Assembly: GCA_019058445.1 (NCBI GenBank)
Contig: JAHPZA010000010.1
Coordinates: 434,001-498,000 of the forward strand
DNA from: Promethearchaeota archaeon
GTDB taxonomy: Archaea > Asgardarchaeota > Lokiarchaeia > Sigyniarchaeales > SOKP01
DNA: 64,000 bases
Direction: 5' to 3'
This document shows positions 17,223-25,814 of the stretch, piece by piece; position 1 is the first letter of the stretch, and every line of letters begins with the position of its first letter. The notes under the pieces were generated by a model that saw only the letters and a list, made by a program, of their open reading frames with translations, did no database searches and had not been told where the DNA came from. The translations under genes were made by a program, and so were the position numbers.

Positions 17223-19199
17223 ATGAGAATTAATAGGAGTACAAAATTAAATCTAATCAATTCGAGATTCGGTTCAAGGCTCACATTAAATCTAAATTTC
17301 TCAGAACATTCAATTGAAACGGGCAATTTAGGGATTGACCTTTCTAATGAGAAAAAGATTAGATATTCTCATCAATTTTTACAGCAATTAAGATTCTTTG
17401 TTAAATCCGGCAGTTCCGAACATGAAGGATTTTATTTTTCGAAATTGAATTCATATCTCGCAAGTCAAGAACTATTTTTAGGGTTAACATATATTATATT
17501 AAAAGGAATTCATTCTTCAGAGTTAGAAATTAAATTTACGATTCACAGTCCGTTAGCTATTTCTCAACAGTTAGAAAATGATGAAGATATTAAGATCTTG
17601 CATTCTCCATTTTTCTATATTGATATTGAAATAAAGAACATTTCCAATATTAACCAAGACATCTCCACATTTATAGGATTTGATATGGAGGGCCAATTAA
17701 TTAATAAAAATCTAATTCTTGATGATAAAGGAAATAGCATCCTTGGAAAAGGAGAAAAAAAGTTTATTTTAAAAAATCTACAACCAGAACAAGAAAAATA
17801 TCATATTGATGAGGAGGGAATATTTAGAGGGTATTTAACTACACTACAAATAGAACCAGGGGAAAATTTTAAATTAGGATATATTTATGCAGGTTTTACA
17901 GATGAGTTTGTGTTTTTAAATAAATTCAAGTTAAAAAAGCCATATAAATTAAAATTTTATTATACTAAATTCTTTTCCAGCTTAGATGAGGTAATAGAAT
18001 ATGCTGTGATAAAACGCAATGAGATTTTAGAAAAATCGGATGCGTTTGAACATCTTCTTACTTCCTATGAGGCTCCACCAGAAAAAAAATTCTTAATAGC
18101 AATTGCTTTTAGGACATTTTTAGCAAATACTTGGCTTTTAATATCTGAAATGGGAACAGTTGAGTATTACGTGTGGGAAGGAAATTTTGGAATGAATTCT
18201 TCTGTCGATGTTGCGATGGAAGTAGAACTACTCGCAAAGATTTTTCCTTGGACCTTAATGCTTCAACTAAAAGAATGGAAGAAGTATATTACAATAAACA
18301 AAGTGAATGGACTGTTTTATTTGATGCATGATATGGGTTTGGATCAAGAAGTTGGATATTCTTATTACGAGAACTCTTCAAGTTCAATATATAACAGAAC
18401 TTCTGAATTAAAACCTTTGGCAGTAGAAAACAATGCGAATTTTGCGATTTTATTATATTGGTATTATTTTTTAACTAAAGATAAGGAACTATTAGAAGAT
18501 CTATATCCTTCGGCTTTAAAACTATTAATTGCAAATATAAAAAAGGGATTTAGAAAAAGAGGAATTGCAAATATAGATACAACAACTACCTATAATGCCT
18601 CCGAGTCACTATATAATTCTCCTTTAAATAATTATTTAGGCTTAAAAGAATGTATTTCCTATATCATGTGCCGTGAGTTAAGTAAAATATTAGGCCTAAG
18701 AAAGGATAGCGAACTTTTACAAAAAGAGGCTGAAAAAATATTAGATACTTTAGAATATGCAAAGGATAGATATGGTTATATTCCCGTTTCATTGGATACA
18801 AATTATCCTGGTTGGGATAAAAAGACAATTGCTACAGCTGATCCCTTATTTTATCCCGCCATGACCGGTTTAGAAGACCCGATAATTAATAAAATTATTA
18901 GCATTTTAACTAAAGATTTTGATGATGTTTACCATTTGAATAATACTGGTATCTACGGTATTAGATTAGTAGAAAATGAGAAAATTACATGGTTTTCTAA
19001 AATCGCAATAATTGATGCCGTTTGTAGTATGCTTTTTAAAAGCAAGAAGGATTCTTGGAAATATGCATATGAGTGGAATTTTAATAACCCAATGGCATAC
19101 GTTGATGGAGCATTTTCGAATACCGTAGAGTGGTATGGAAAAAATTATCCAAGAGGGATTTCACTAATGTGGGAAATTATCTACAATTATAAAAAATAG
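17223..19199 (+). CDS. (alpha/alpha)6-barrel glycoside hydrolase-like protein
   Basis: A 658-residue protein. The first ~270 residues are beta-rich. From about residue 300 the sequence becomes helical, with conserved-looking aromatic and acidic residues (VWEGNFGMNSSVDVAMEVE, DMGLDQEVGYSYYE, and later DPLFYPAMTG and WYGKNYPRGISLMWEI). This is the layout of six-hairpin glycosidases such as GH52 or GH116-like enzymes. Possible acids are the glutamate of WEGNF and an aspartate in HDMG, but I cannot assign catalytic residues. No signal peptide is seen, so action on internal or transported saccharides is likely. ATG 17223 is preferred over TTG 17202. Confidence 0.5.
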   Translation: MRINRSTKLNLINSRFGSRLTLNLNFSEHSIETGNLGIDLSNEKKIRYSHQFLQQLRFFVKSGSSEHEGFYFSKLNSYLASQELFLGLTYIILKGIHSSELEIKFTIHSPLAISQQLENDEDIKILHSPFFYIDIEIKNISNINQDISTFIGFDMEGQLINKNLILDDKGNSILGKGEKKFILKNLQPEQEKYHIDEEGIFRGYLTTLQIEPGENFKLGYIYAGFTDEFVFLNKFKLKKPYKLKFYYTKFFSSLDEVIEYAVIKRNEILEKSDAFEHLLTSYEAPPEKKFLIAIAFRTFLANTWLLISEMGTVEYYVWEGNFGMNSSVDVAMEVELLAKIFPWTLMLQLKEWKKYITINKVNGLFYLMHDMGLDQEVGYSYYENSSSSIYNRTSELKPLAVENNANFAILLYWYYFLTKDKELLEDLYPSALKLLIANIKKGFRKRGIANIDTTTTYNASESLYNSPLNNYLGLKECISYIMCRELSKILGLRKDSELLQKEAEKILDTLEYAKDRYGYIPVSLDTNYPGWDKKTIATADPLFYPAMTGLEDPIINKIISILTKDFDDVYHLNNTGIYGIRLVENEKITWFSKIAIIDAVCSMLFKSKKDSWKYAYEWNFNNPMAYVDGAFSNTVEWYGKNYPRGISLMWEIIYNYKK

Positions 19200-19211
19200 A
19201 TGGCAAAATAA

Positions 19212-19314
19212 TGGGAACGGCCGGATTTGAACCGACGACCAAATGACTACGACTCATCTCTATGAGCCGCTCAAGTCTGGAGCCTGCCGCGATACCGGGC
19301 TTCGCCACGTTCCC
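19212..19314 (-). tRNA. tRNA-Trp (CCA anticodon) with non-canonical intron
   Basis: Minus-strand gene. Acceptor stem GGGAACG pairs with CGTTCCC, the D-arm is GCGA/TCGC with loop AGCCCGGTA, the anticodon loop is CTCCAGA (CCA), and the T-arm is GTCGG/CCGGC with TTCAAAT. The unspliced anticodon stem fails at its base and the variable region is too long. Removing 29 bases (19243-19271) restores stem GCAGG/CTTGT and a five-base variable loop TGGTC. The discriminator base is A; CCA is not encoded. The mature RNA is about 74 nt. The intron sits within the 3' anticodon stem (between bases 42 and 43), not the usual 37/38 site. Confidence 0.88.
19243..19271 (-). other. 29-nt tRNA intron with bulge-helix-bulge boundary
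   Basis: The intron is bounded by an archaeal splicing motif. On the RNA, CCA pairs with TGG, GACT pairs with AGTC as the central four-base helix, and three-base bulges TGA and ATT lie one on each side. Inside the intron GCGGCTCAT pairs with ATGAGTCGT around an AGAG loop. Cutting after the second base of each bulge gives the ends that restore the anticodon stem. Confidence 0.85.
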
Positions 19315-19449
19315 ATGGCATTTTGAAATTGTAATTATTCGTTTATATCCTAATAAAATCCAACATACTATTTGAGTTTAATTGAATATAAAGTGTGAGA
19401 AGGAGTTAAAAAATTTAAAAACAATAGAATATGAAAATTAAATTATATA

Positions 19450-20073
19450 ATGCCATTGAGTAGGTTAAAATTAAAAAGAATTAGTGAATATAATCTCAGA
19501 ACAATAACAATTATACAAATAGTTATAGCAACGATAATTAGCCTTCTTTTTCAATTTGTTTTTCCGCTTAATTGGCAACCATTTGATCGTGCTCTCCATG
19601 GTCCAAATGTTCAACACGGTGACCCAGGAACTAGTGTTGTTCTTTCTACATTAAGCCAATGGTTTTTTTCATTTGCTATAGCATGGCTTATCTATCGAGA
19701 TAATCCATACATCAATAATTTTTTAATATATTCCCTTGTACCCTTACTTAGTGTCTTAATAATGGATATATTTTTAATGTTATTCTGGGATTATATCCAC
19801 TTTACGCCATTGGTAATAGATTTCTATATATTGCTTAAAAAAAGAGAGACACTTTTTCAAAAATGGTTTCCTTATTATCTTGTATTTCTCAGTACCTGGT
19901 ATTGTATTGTATACTTTCTACGTTTAACATACCTCGATCTACCCTTAAATTTATTCATAGCTAATTGGATTGCTATGGGATTGATTGGATTTGGTATATC
20001 TTGTATATTTGAGGATTCAATTTTAAAATCTTATCTTGAAAAGAGAAAACACGCGAATCAAGAAGGAAATTAG
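19450..20073 (+). CDS. polytopic membrane protein, unknown
   Basis: A 207-residue integral membrane protein with about six helices. The N-terminus is basic, followed by a hydrophobic segment TIIQIVIATIISLLFQFVF. A loop with 'HGPNVQHGDPGTS' and further helices follow, including a long VDFYILLKK-bounded pair. The short tail is basic. I recognise no family. It has an ATG start at 19450, just downstream of tRNA-Trp on the other strand. Confidence 0.6.
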   Translation: MPLSRLKLKRISEYNLRTITIIQIVIATIISLLFQFVFPLNWQPFDRALHGPNVQHGDPGTSVVLSTLSQWFFSFAIAWLIYRDNPYINNFLIYSLVPLLSVLIMDIFLMLFWDYIHFTPLVIDFYILLKKRETLFQKWFPYYLVFLSTWYCIVYFLRLTYLDLPLNLFIANWIAMGLIGFGISCIFEDSILKSYLEKRKHANQEGN

Positions 20074-20198
20074 CAGAATCTATAATTTCTAATTTATTAG
20101 TAATAGAAGAAAAATTTATTATTTCAAATTAACAAATTATGGTTAAAAAACAACCCAACACTAAATATAAAAAAAATTAGCAAGCTTAGTTTCTTTAT

Positions 20199-20690
20199 TT
20201 AATCTATTTTCCCACCACAAAAAGGACAAATTTCTAAAATTTCTTCTGCACTCTTTAATTTTGCGCCACAAGTAGGACAAAAATTTGGTTTTTCTGGTAA
20301 ACGCATTCCTTTTTGAATTATTTGATACTCAACAGGTTGTTTCTCAACTTCAAGAGCGGGAAATTTATGACCACAATTATTGCATATTGTAATGTCACTT
20401 TTTACGAATTTGTTACATGTTGGACACTTTTTAATTAATTTCAATCCGCAATTTTTACAATATTCACTGTAAATACTTACAGGAGCGTTACAGCGTGAAC
20501 ATATTTTTTTTGGAGTCCAAAAATGTTCAGACATAGCTTGAAATGCTACTACCACTAAAAAGGACAAAGGAATAAAAATAATCCAAAACCAAACAAAAAA
20601 GAACGCCCCGATTAAAGAAAATATCATGAATAAGATAATTATCAAAATCCATAAGCTAATTGCTGTTTTCCTTTTGAGATTTTTAGACAT
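20199..20690 (-). CDS. membrane-anchored multi-zinc-ribbon protein
   Basis: A 163-residue protein. Two hydrophobic helices span residues 10-50. They are followed by paired CxxC knuckles: CSRCNAPVSIYSEYCKNCG, then CPTCNKF with CNNCGHKF, and finally FCPTCGAK with CPFCGGKID at the C-terminus. This is the double-zinc-ribbon arrangement, presumably on the cytoplasmic side of the membrane. The same ribbon type recurs in two neighbouring genes. The role is unknown. Confidence 0.7.
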   Translation of the reverse strand: MSKNLKRKTAISLWILIIILFMIFSLIGAFFFVWFWIIFIPLSFLVVVAFQAMSEHFWTPKKICSRCNAPVSIYSEYCKNCGLKLIKKCPTCNKFVKSDITICNNCGHKFPALEVEKQPVEYQIIQKGMRLPEKPNFCPTCGAKLKSAEEILEICPFCGGKID

Positions 20691-20831
20691 AATATTTAAG
20701 TATCTTAATTAGGTTTTATCCAATTTAATTATTTAATAGTATAAATTACACTCTGATTTAATTTTTTTTGGATAAGAATACATCATATTGTTGTAGTGGA
20801 ATTACAATAAGAAATCTTCTAAAATATAAAT

Positions 20832-20999
20832 TTAATCCAGTGGTTTGATTAAAGTGCCGCAGTATGGACAATTTTTAATGTTCTCATTAATTTTTTGACC
20901 ACAAGCAAAACAAATAAGAGTTTTATCTCCAAATTGAATTCTCTCTTCTTCTTCAGGTTGAGATTTATCTCCTTTATGCAGATCCTTTTTATGTGCCAT
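20832..20999 (-). CDS. 55-residue zinc-ribbon microprotein
   Basis: A short frame, MAHKKDLHKGDK at the N-terminus and ICFACGQKINENIKNCPYCG toward the end. The CxxC-CxxC spacing gives a complete single zinc ribbon, and the N-terminal third is highly charged. It shares IQFGDKTLICFACG-like wording with the C-terminal ribbon of the gene at 23549-24220 (GDKRICFACG), so the two may be paralogous ribbon modules. It ends 48 bases before the ORF's own AT-rich flank and is divergent from eS30. It is too small for most gene finders. Confidence 0.65.
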   Translation of the reverse strand: MAHKKDLHKGDKSQPEEEERIQFGDKTLICFACGQKINENIKNCPYCGTLIKPLD

Positions 21000-21181
21000 T
21001 TAGTCATCACACTGTTCTTTTGTAAAAGATTTAAGTTCTACTAGATAATTATTTAGATATTCTAATAAAGTAAATATAGACCAATTTTTAAAAAAACCAA
21101 AATTTAAGTTGTTAAAATGATTTTAAACTAATAAGAAAATAAACTAATAAATGAAATTAAGTATAAAATTGGTGATAAAAT

Positions 21182-21391
21182 ATCCCTGGCTCCCATGGCA
21201 GCTTGACAAAGGCCGGAAAGGTTAAACAGCAGACTCCTAAAGTAGAAAAAACGGGAGTTAATTCCAGAAGCAAGAAGCCACCTCGAATGCGATTCCGAGA
21301 AATTTATAAGAAAAGAATTATCAATAGTCAGTTCGGTGGTCAGAAAGACAGTCTTGGTGCTAAACGAAGTTCATTTGGAAAGCGGACATAA
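21182..21391 (+). CDS. rps30e: ribosomal protein eS30, apparently started at AUC
   Basis: A small-subunit ribosomal protein of the FAU/eS30 family. The frame reads PGSHGSLTKAGKVKQQTP, with the family's HGSLxxAGKV signature. The only canonical start, TTG at 21203, would delete SHGS. The frame stays open back to a TAA at 21176, and the codon ATC at 21182 lies five bases after GGTGAT, giving 69 residues. So the real start is probably ATC (or another near-cognate codon). The protein is rich in arginine and lysine and lacks an N-terminal ubiquitin-like fusion as in animals. Confidence 0.82.
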   Translation: MPGSHGSLTKAGKVKQQTPKVEKTGVNSRSKKPPRMRFREIYKKRIINSQFGGQKDSLGAKRSSFGKRT

Positions 21392-21463
21392 TAATCATAG
21401 GAATTTTCGTTTTATTATTAGTGCGCTTCTTATTATTAATTCCTCTTTTTATAAATATTAAGG

Positions 21464-23356
21464 CTATTCTATTATCCCTATGGATCTTAACTGAGCTTTT
21501 AGAATTCTGCTTTGGGATAAATAATAAGCTGAGTTTTCACTATTTTTTACCATAAATTTAAAAAAATCACTCATTAAGAGATTCCATTGGATTGATCGAT
21601 GTATTCCAGGAATAGTTTTTTTTGAGAGGAGTTTTTCAGTTGTTTGAAGGTAAAATAGTGCTTTTTTTGTGTTTTTTCGATAATGAATATAAAACTCTGA
21701 TAATTCAAGTAATAAATCGACAATAAGATCTTGATATTTTATTTCACCTAAATTAATCCCTGAGAAAACTAAATTTAATATTTTTAGAGCTTGAGAGTAT
21801 TTCTTCTTATTTTTGTAATATCTTGCGCGAAACAAATGATATCTTAACTTAACCTTCGTGGAAGAGGTATTTCCTATAAAATAGGCCCTTTTTAAATTAT
21901 TTTTCCCCTCCACCGTGCTATCTTGCTCCAGATTAATTAATCCAAGATAGAGAAGAGCCATTCCTAAGTAATCTTCTTTATTAATCTCGTCTAGAATGAG
22001 TTTCTCATCCTCCAAAGATTTGACAGTTAAATTAAAATGAAGTAGCGCATTTGGAAAATCTTTATTTTTGAAATATATTTTACCCAATTTGTAGTGAATT
22101 TGAATTATGAATTCTACCGGAACATCTCCAGATTTTGAAACTTGTTCGGCATTTTGTAAATAATTTAGAGCGATATTAGTTTGATTAAGTAAGGACGCAA
22201 TTTTTGTCAACTTCAATAATATAGAGACCACGATTTTCTTTTGTTTATGCTTATTAAAGATTTTTAATGCTTCTTCCAGAAGCGCAGAAGCTTCTTCGAA
22301 TTTATAATTTTGGAGTAATTCTTGTACTTCTATTAAATAATTTGAAGACTCTATAACTTCGAAATCAGTTGGCGGGGTATTGAGAAGATCGTAATGGAGC
22401 GGGTATAGTTCCTTTGAAATAAGAGTTTCATAATGTAATGATGAGAAGGGAAAGTTATTTTCATCTTCTTCAAAATCTTCATAAGTTAGTTCTTTTTCAG
22501 GTCTAAATTGCACAAAATCACCATAATTAAATTCTCCGAGTTTTAAAATTTCGATCATAGAATTTAGAAGAAGACGAGTGAATTTAATCCAATGTTCTAT
22601 ATATATCTCTAATTTGAAATTTAGATTCTCTCTGTATAATTCTAAAAGAATATATGGAGTATAAGTGTCAAAAATAGATCGTACATAAAACTTATTGAAT
22701 TCTAATTCTTTGAAATATGAGAAAAAACCTTTCTCAAGGATAAAAAATTCGTCATAAGGCTCATCCTCATTAGAAAAAAATAACGTTTCAGGAGTTCTAA
22801 TTTTAGGTATTCCTTTTTTTAGTTCCCAGGGTTGTTTAAAGGTAGGTTTTAGTCCTAGATTTCTAATTAAATCTATAAGCGTCTTTAAAAAATCGGTTTC
22901 AAGTTCCATAAACTGATCTCTTTTATTCATTAATGAAATTCTAATTCGATTTAACCATGCTCGTTCATTTTCGTTTTTAATTATTTCAGGCATTAGCAAA
23001 TTTAATAAATCCACTATTTTTGTTTTTTCTTTTTCAGTTATGAGCCAGTTATGTTCTATAGAAACTTGATCAGATAAATCTTTCAACATCTTCACCAGAT
23101 AAATTATAGTTTTATAAGCTTTTTGGTCTAAATTCCATAATTTGAATGCAATTGAAAGCCGAAAGTGCGCAACTTCAAAGGGGATATTTAATTTTAAAGG
23201 TAGAAAGACAGGAATTTTAATAGTAAATACAACTAATTTATTTTTTCGGATACTATACCTAAAATAATTCTCAATATAACCATGTATCTTCCAGCCATGT
23301 TGTTCAATTACCTGTCTTAACCTATCAATCTCGTTGGAAGATAATGGTATGGACAT
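21464..23356 (-). CDS. TPR-repeat protein, unknown
   Basis: A 630-residue protein. The N-terminal ~340 residues are alpha/beta and helical without a family I can name. The C-terminal ~290 residues contain consecutive 34-residue TPR hairpins, for example ALNYLQNAEQVSKSG and ALLHFNLTVKSLED with the alternating small and large hydrophobic residues of this repeat. Such TPR proteins bind partners and could scaffold a complex. ATG start at 23356. Its neighbours (MIT-like and zinc-ribbon genes) are divergent. Confidence 0.6.
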   Translation of the reverse strand: MSIPLSSNEIDRLRQVIEQHGWKIHGYIENYFRYSIRKNKLVVFTIKIPVFLPLKLNIPFEVAHFRLSIAFKLWNLDQKAYKTIIYLVKMLKDLSDQVSIEHNWLITEKEKTKIVDLLNLLMPEIIKNENERAWLNRIRISLMNKRDQFMELETDFLKTLIDLIRNLGLKPTFKQPWELKKGIPKIRTPETLFFSNEDEPYDEFFILEKGFFSYFKELEFNKFYVRSIFDTYTPYILLELYRENLNFKLEIYIEHWIKFTRLLLNSMIEILKLGEFNYGDFVQFRPEKELTYEDFEEDENNFPFSSLHYETLISKELYPLHYDLLNTPPTDFEVIESSNYLIEVQELLQNYKFEEASALLEEALKIFNKHKQKKIVVSILLKLTKIASLLNQTNIALNYLQNAEQVSKSGDVPVEFIIQIHYKLGKIYFKNKDFPNALLHFNLTVKSLEDEKLILDEINKEDYLGMALLYLGLINLEQDSTVEGKNNLKRAYFIGNTSSTKVKLRYHLFRARYYKNKKKYSQALKILNLVFSGINLGEIKYQDLIVDLLLELSEFYIHYRKNTKKALFYLQTTEKLLSKKTIPGIHRSIQWNLLMSDFFKFMVKNSENSAYYLSQSRILKAQLRSIGIIE

Positions 23357-23548
23357 AATGAAGAATTTCCTATTAATTTTTGAAATATATTCTTATTTTA
23401 CTAATATTAATCTTTCATTATAATTCTTTCATAGATTTTAAATTTAAAGATCGGACTCCATAAAAAAAATATAACTGAACAACTAATATATATTTGAATT
23501 AATTTGTTATTCTTATCGAATGAAAAATTGCATGATACATGATAATTT

Positions 23549-24220
23549 ATGGATATTAAAAAGTTTAACAAGGTTCTAAGTACGAAAATAGCGAAGGCAA
23601 AGAGTTTTGAGAGGAATGGTGATTTAGAAATTGCTATTGAGCTTTGGATAGAGATTTCTGATTTAACATTAAAAGCCTCTAAACAGCCAGAAATAGATTT
23701 TACATATCGACATATGCTAATTAGTAAAACTGAACAAATAATTGATCATGTTAAAGAATTAAAAAATCCAAAGAAAGAAGTTCCTATTGTCGAAAATGAA
23801 ATAGTTCAAGATGAGCTTATTGAACTCCCTGAAGTGAAAGATGGTATAAACCCAGAAGAAGTAAATTCAAATCAAATTGAAGTTGAAGATTTTAAAGAGG
23901 ATCTTTCTCAAAAAGGAAATGAAATGGTTAAGACAAAACACAAAATAATTGAAGATTCTGAAGTAAAAAATATTCCAAACGGAATTAAAGAGATTGAACC
24001 CTCAAAAGACTTCAAGATTATCACGCCCCATGATCCAAACTATGTGGAAAAAATAGAAAAATTAAGTAAGGAAGTAGATATGAATGCATACAAAAAACCT
24101 AAAGGGAACGCTTCAAGCCAAGATAAAATTCTTGGTGATAAAAGAATTTGTTTTGCTTGTGGAGCTATACTTCCACCGAAAGCAGAAATTTGTACTGAAT
24201 GTGGTACTAAATTAGATTAA
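23549..24220 (+). CDS. MIT-like helical domain fused to a zinc ribbon
   Basis: A 223-residue protein. Residues 1-75 form three predicted helices (KAKSFERNGDLEIAIELW and a following pair), the length and pattern of an MIT or TPR-like hairpin domain. Residues 80-190 are acidic and disordered. Residues 195-223 carry a zinc ribbon, ICFACGAILPPKAEICTECG. MIT domains in Asgards and Crenarchaeota link ESCRT-III to partners, so an ESCRT-linked role is possible but only inferred. ATG start at 23549. Confidence 0.5.
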   Translation: MDIKKFNKVLSTKIAKAKSFERNGDLEIAIELWIEISDLTLKASKQPEIDFTYRHMLISKTEQIIDHVKELKNPKKEVPIVENEIVQDELIELPEVKDGINPEEVNSNQIEVEDFKEDLSQKGNEMVKTKHKIIEDSEVKNIPNGIKEIEPSKDFKIITPHDPNYVEKIEKLSKEVDMNAYKKPKGNASSQDKILGDKRICFACGAILPPKAEICTECGTKLD

Positions 24221-24255
24221 AATAAAATGGGATATAACAGCATATAATTTCAACT

Positions 24256-24828
24256 TCAATTTTTGATGTTAGAGCTCCTTTTTGTTTTGTAGTGAGATTT
24301 GTGCAGGTTATGATACTTTTCAAGTGCTTTTTCCCGCCAGACGGTGTTCCAGCGCTTGAATCCGTTTTTTACCAATTTCTCTCGATTATAAAAATCTTTA
24401 GCTACCCAATTAAATAAGATGAAAAATCTTTTTGCCCCGGATTTTTTCGTTAATTTTTTTGATCGAACTCCTAATTCTCGAAGATGCTCTACTAATCTAC
24501 CTTCTACAGCATCTTGTAATCTCCCTTCAATAATTGCAGGTTCAAAATTAATCCCTTCCTCTTCAAAATATGTACGAACTTGGTCAAAAATATTTCCACG
24601 GCATAATAGTATTTTTTCGCTCTCTTTTTCAAAATTTAGATCGTTTAAGCCATCTTTGACTAAATCAACCACAACCTTATAGGGCTCCTTATTTTTCCAA
24701 TTTTCATTTTGAAAAAGATCTAATGGTAGTGTCTTAATTATTAATTCATCAGTTTCTTTTCTTAGAAAGCCAATAAAAGCATCCCCTATTAAATCACCTG
24801 TGCCGCTATCGTCTATTTCGATTGTCAT
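24256..24828 (-). CDS. RNase H-like family protein
   Basis: A 190-residue protein opening with a strand and the motif IEIDDSGTGDLIGDAFIGF. That is the DxxGxGxxxG pattern at the start of RNase HII-like folds, here with two aspartates. A region 'ILLCRGNIFDQVRTYFEEEG' and RLVEHLRELGV follow, then a basic tail. I use ATG 24828; an upstream TTG at 24873 would add fifteen residues. Whether it cleaves RNA-DNA hybrids is not shown, since the later acidic residues are not obvious. Confidence 0.45.
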   Translation of the reverse strand: MTIEIDDSGTGDLIGDAFIGFLRKETDELIIKTLPLDLFQNENWKNKEPYKVVVDLVKDGLNDLNFEKESEKILLCRGNIFDQVRTYFEEEGINFEPAIIEGRLQDAVEGRLVEHLRELGVRSKKLTKKSGAKRFFILFNWVAKDFYNREKLVKNGFKRWNTVWREKALEKYHNLHKSHYKTKRSSNIKN

Positions 24829-24901
24829 ATTGAGCCATAATTTATTCTTTTTTGATGTGTAAAAATGAATCAATACATTTCAAGCTTTTTTAAAGCTTTT
24901 A

Positions 24902-25753
24902 TTAATATTTGTTCTTTTCACTTTTTTTCATTAAATTTTCTAAGTATTCGATTTGTTTTGAAAAATCACATTTTATTGCGTTTTCTGGACATTTTAAGTG
25001 ACAGATATAACATCTATCACAGTTTTTTATCCAATGGGGATAAGGATTGAGAATAATAGCATCCCATGGGCAAATCTGGGCACATAATCCACACAGAGTA
25101 CATTTTTCTTTAATAAGATGAAATGGAGGAAACCATTCTTGAATCCCTTTCCATGACCACATTTTTGCCGATGCGTTCTCATGAGGCCAGAAATCTATTT
25201 TTTCAGAAATTTTTGGATCCAATGTTTTTTTAATCAAAATTCTCCCAAATTCTTTGGCTTGGTTTAACTCATGCTCATTTGGATGTCCGTACGAAGAAGG
25301 TAACCAACCATACAGACCATTCGAGTTCTTTTGTCTCGCATACAATTGATGGACATCCCAGCCAATCCACTTATCATTACCATCAATTATTTTTAAGCCA
25401 GTTTTATCTAGCACTTTCTTCATTTGATAAAGAGTACTGCCCGGATTTCCTCCACTCGTACAAAATAGAAATCCTTTTTTACCATTTAATGATGGAAAAT
25501 GCTCCAGCTCGAACAAAATATGATAAGGAGGATGAAAATAATAAACAGGAACGCCTATACCTATTAAATCATATTCTTCAAATGGGAATCCTTGAATTAA
25601 TTTTATATCATTTTGATATTTAGTCAAACGAATCAATTCGCAATGACCACCACTCCAAAGTCCTTCAGCAATTTGTTCGGTTATTCTTTTAGTATTTCCA
25701 GTGACGATTTGAGAAAAGTAAAATATTACACAATTAATTGAAGATTCCTTCAT
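24902..25753 (-). CDS. EFR1-type flavodoxin-ferredoxin protein
   Basis: A 283-residue redox protein. The N-terminal ~150 residues are flavodoxin-like, with the FMN loop FSQIVTGNTKRI and GVPVYYFHPPY plus a FLFCTSGGNPGS loop. The C-terminal part has two Cx2Cx2Cx3C clusters, CTLCGLCAQICP and CDRCYICHLKCP, each binding a [4Fe-4S] centre. The EFR1 family is common in anaerobes and passes electrons between unknown partners. It is divergent from the UroD-like gene, with only 61 bases between start codons. Confidence 0.85.
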   Translation of the reverse strand: MKESSINCVIFYFSQIVTGNTKRITEQIAEGLWSGGHCELIRLTKYQNDIKLIQGFPFEEYDLIGIGVPVYYFHPPYHILFELEHFPSLNGKKGFLFCTSGGNPGSTLYQMKKVLDKTGLKIIDGNDKWIGWDVHQLYARQKNSNGLYGWLPSSYGHPNEHELNQAKEFGRILIKKTLDPKISEKIDFWPHENASAKMWSWKGIQEWFPPFHLIKEKCTLCGLCAQICPWDAIILNPYPHWIKNCDRCYICHLKCPENAIKCDFSKQIEYLENLMKKSEKNKY

Positions 25754-25814
25754 GCAAAAATATGAATTAATAAAGAAATATAACTTTTAATTTTAAAAAA
25801 TATTTCAATCAATA

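Noticed and set aside
19212-19314. A tRNA-Thr (CGT) fold with anticodon stem GATGA/TCATT and an intron after position 26
   Set aside because: Loop GTCGTAG has an atypical base 32 and 38, and no bulge-helix-bulge fits the implied intron. The tRNA-Trp reading restores all stems and has the exact splice motif.
21203-21391. eS30 started at TTG 21203
   Set aside because: It removes the family's conserved SHGS residues, which are in frame directly upstream of the TTG.
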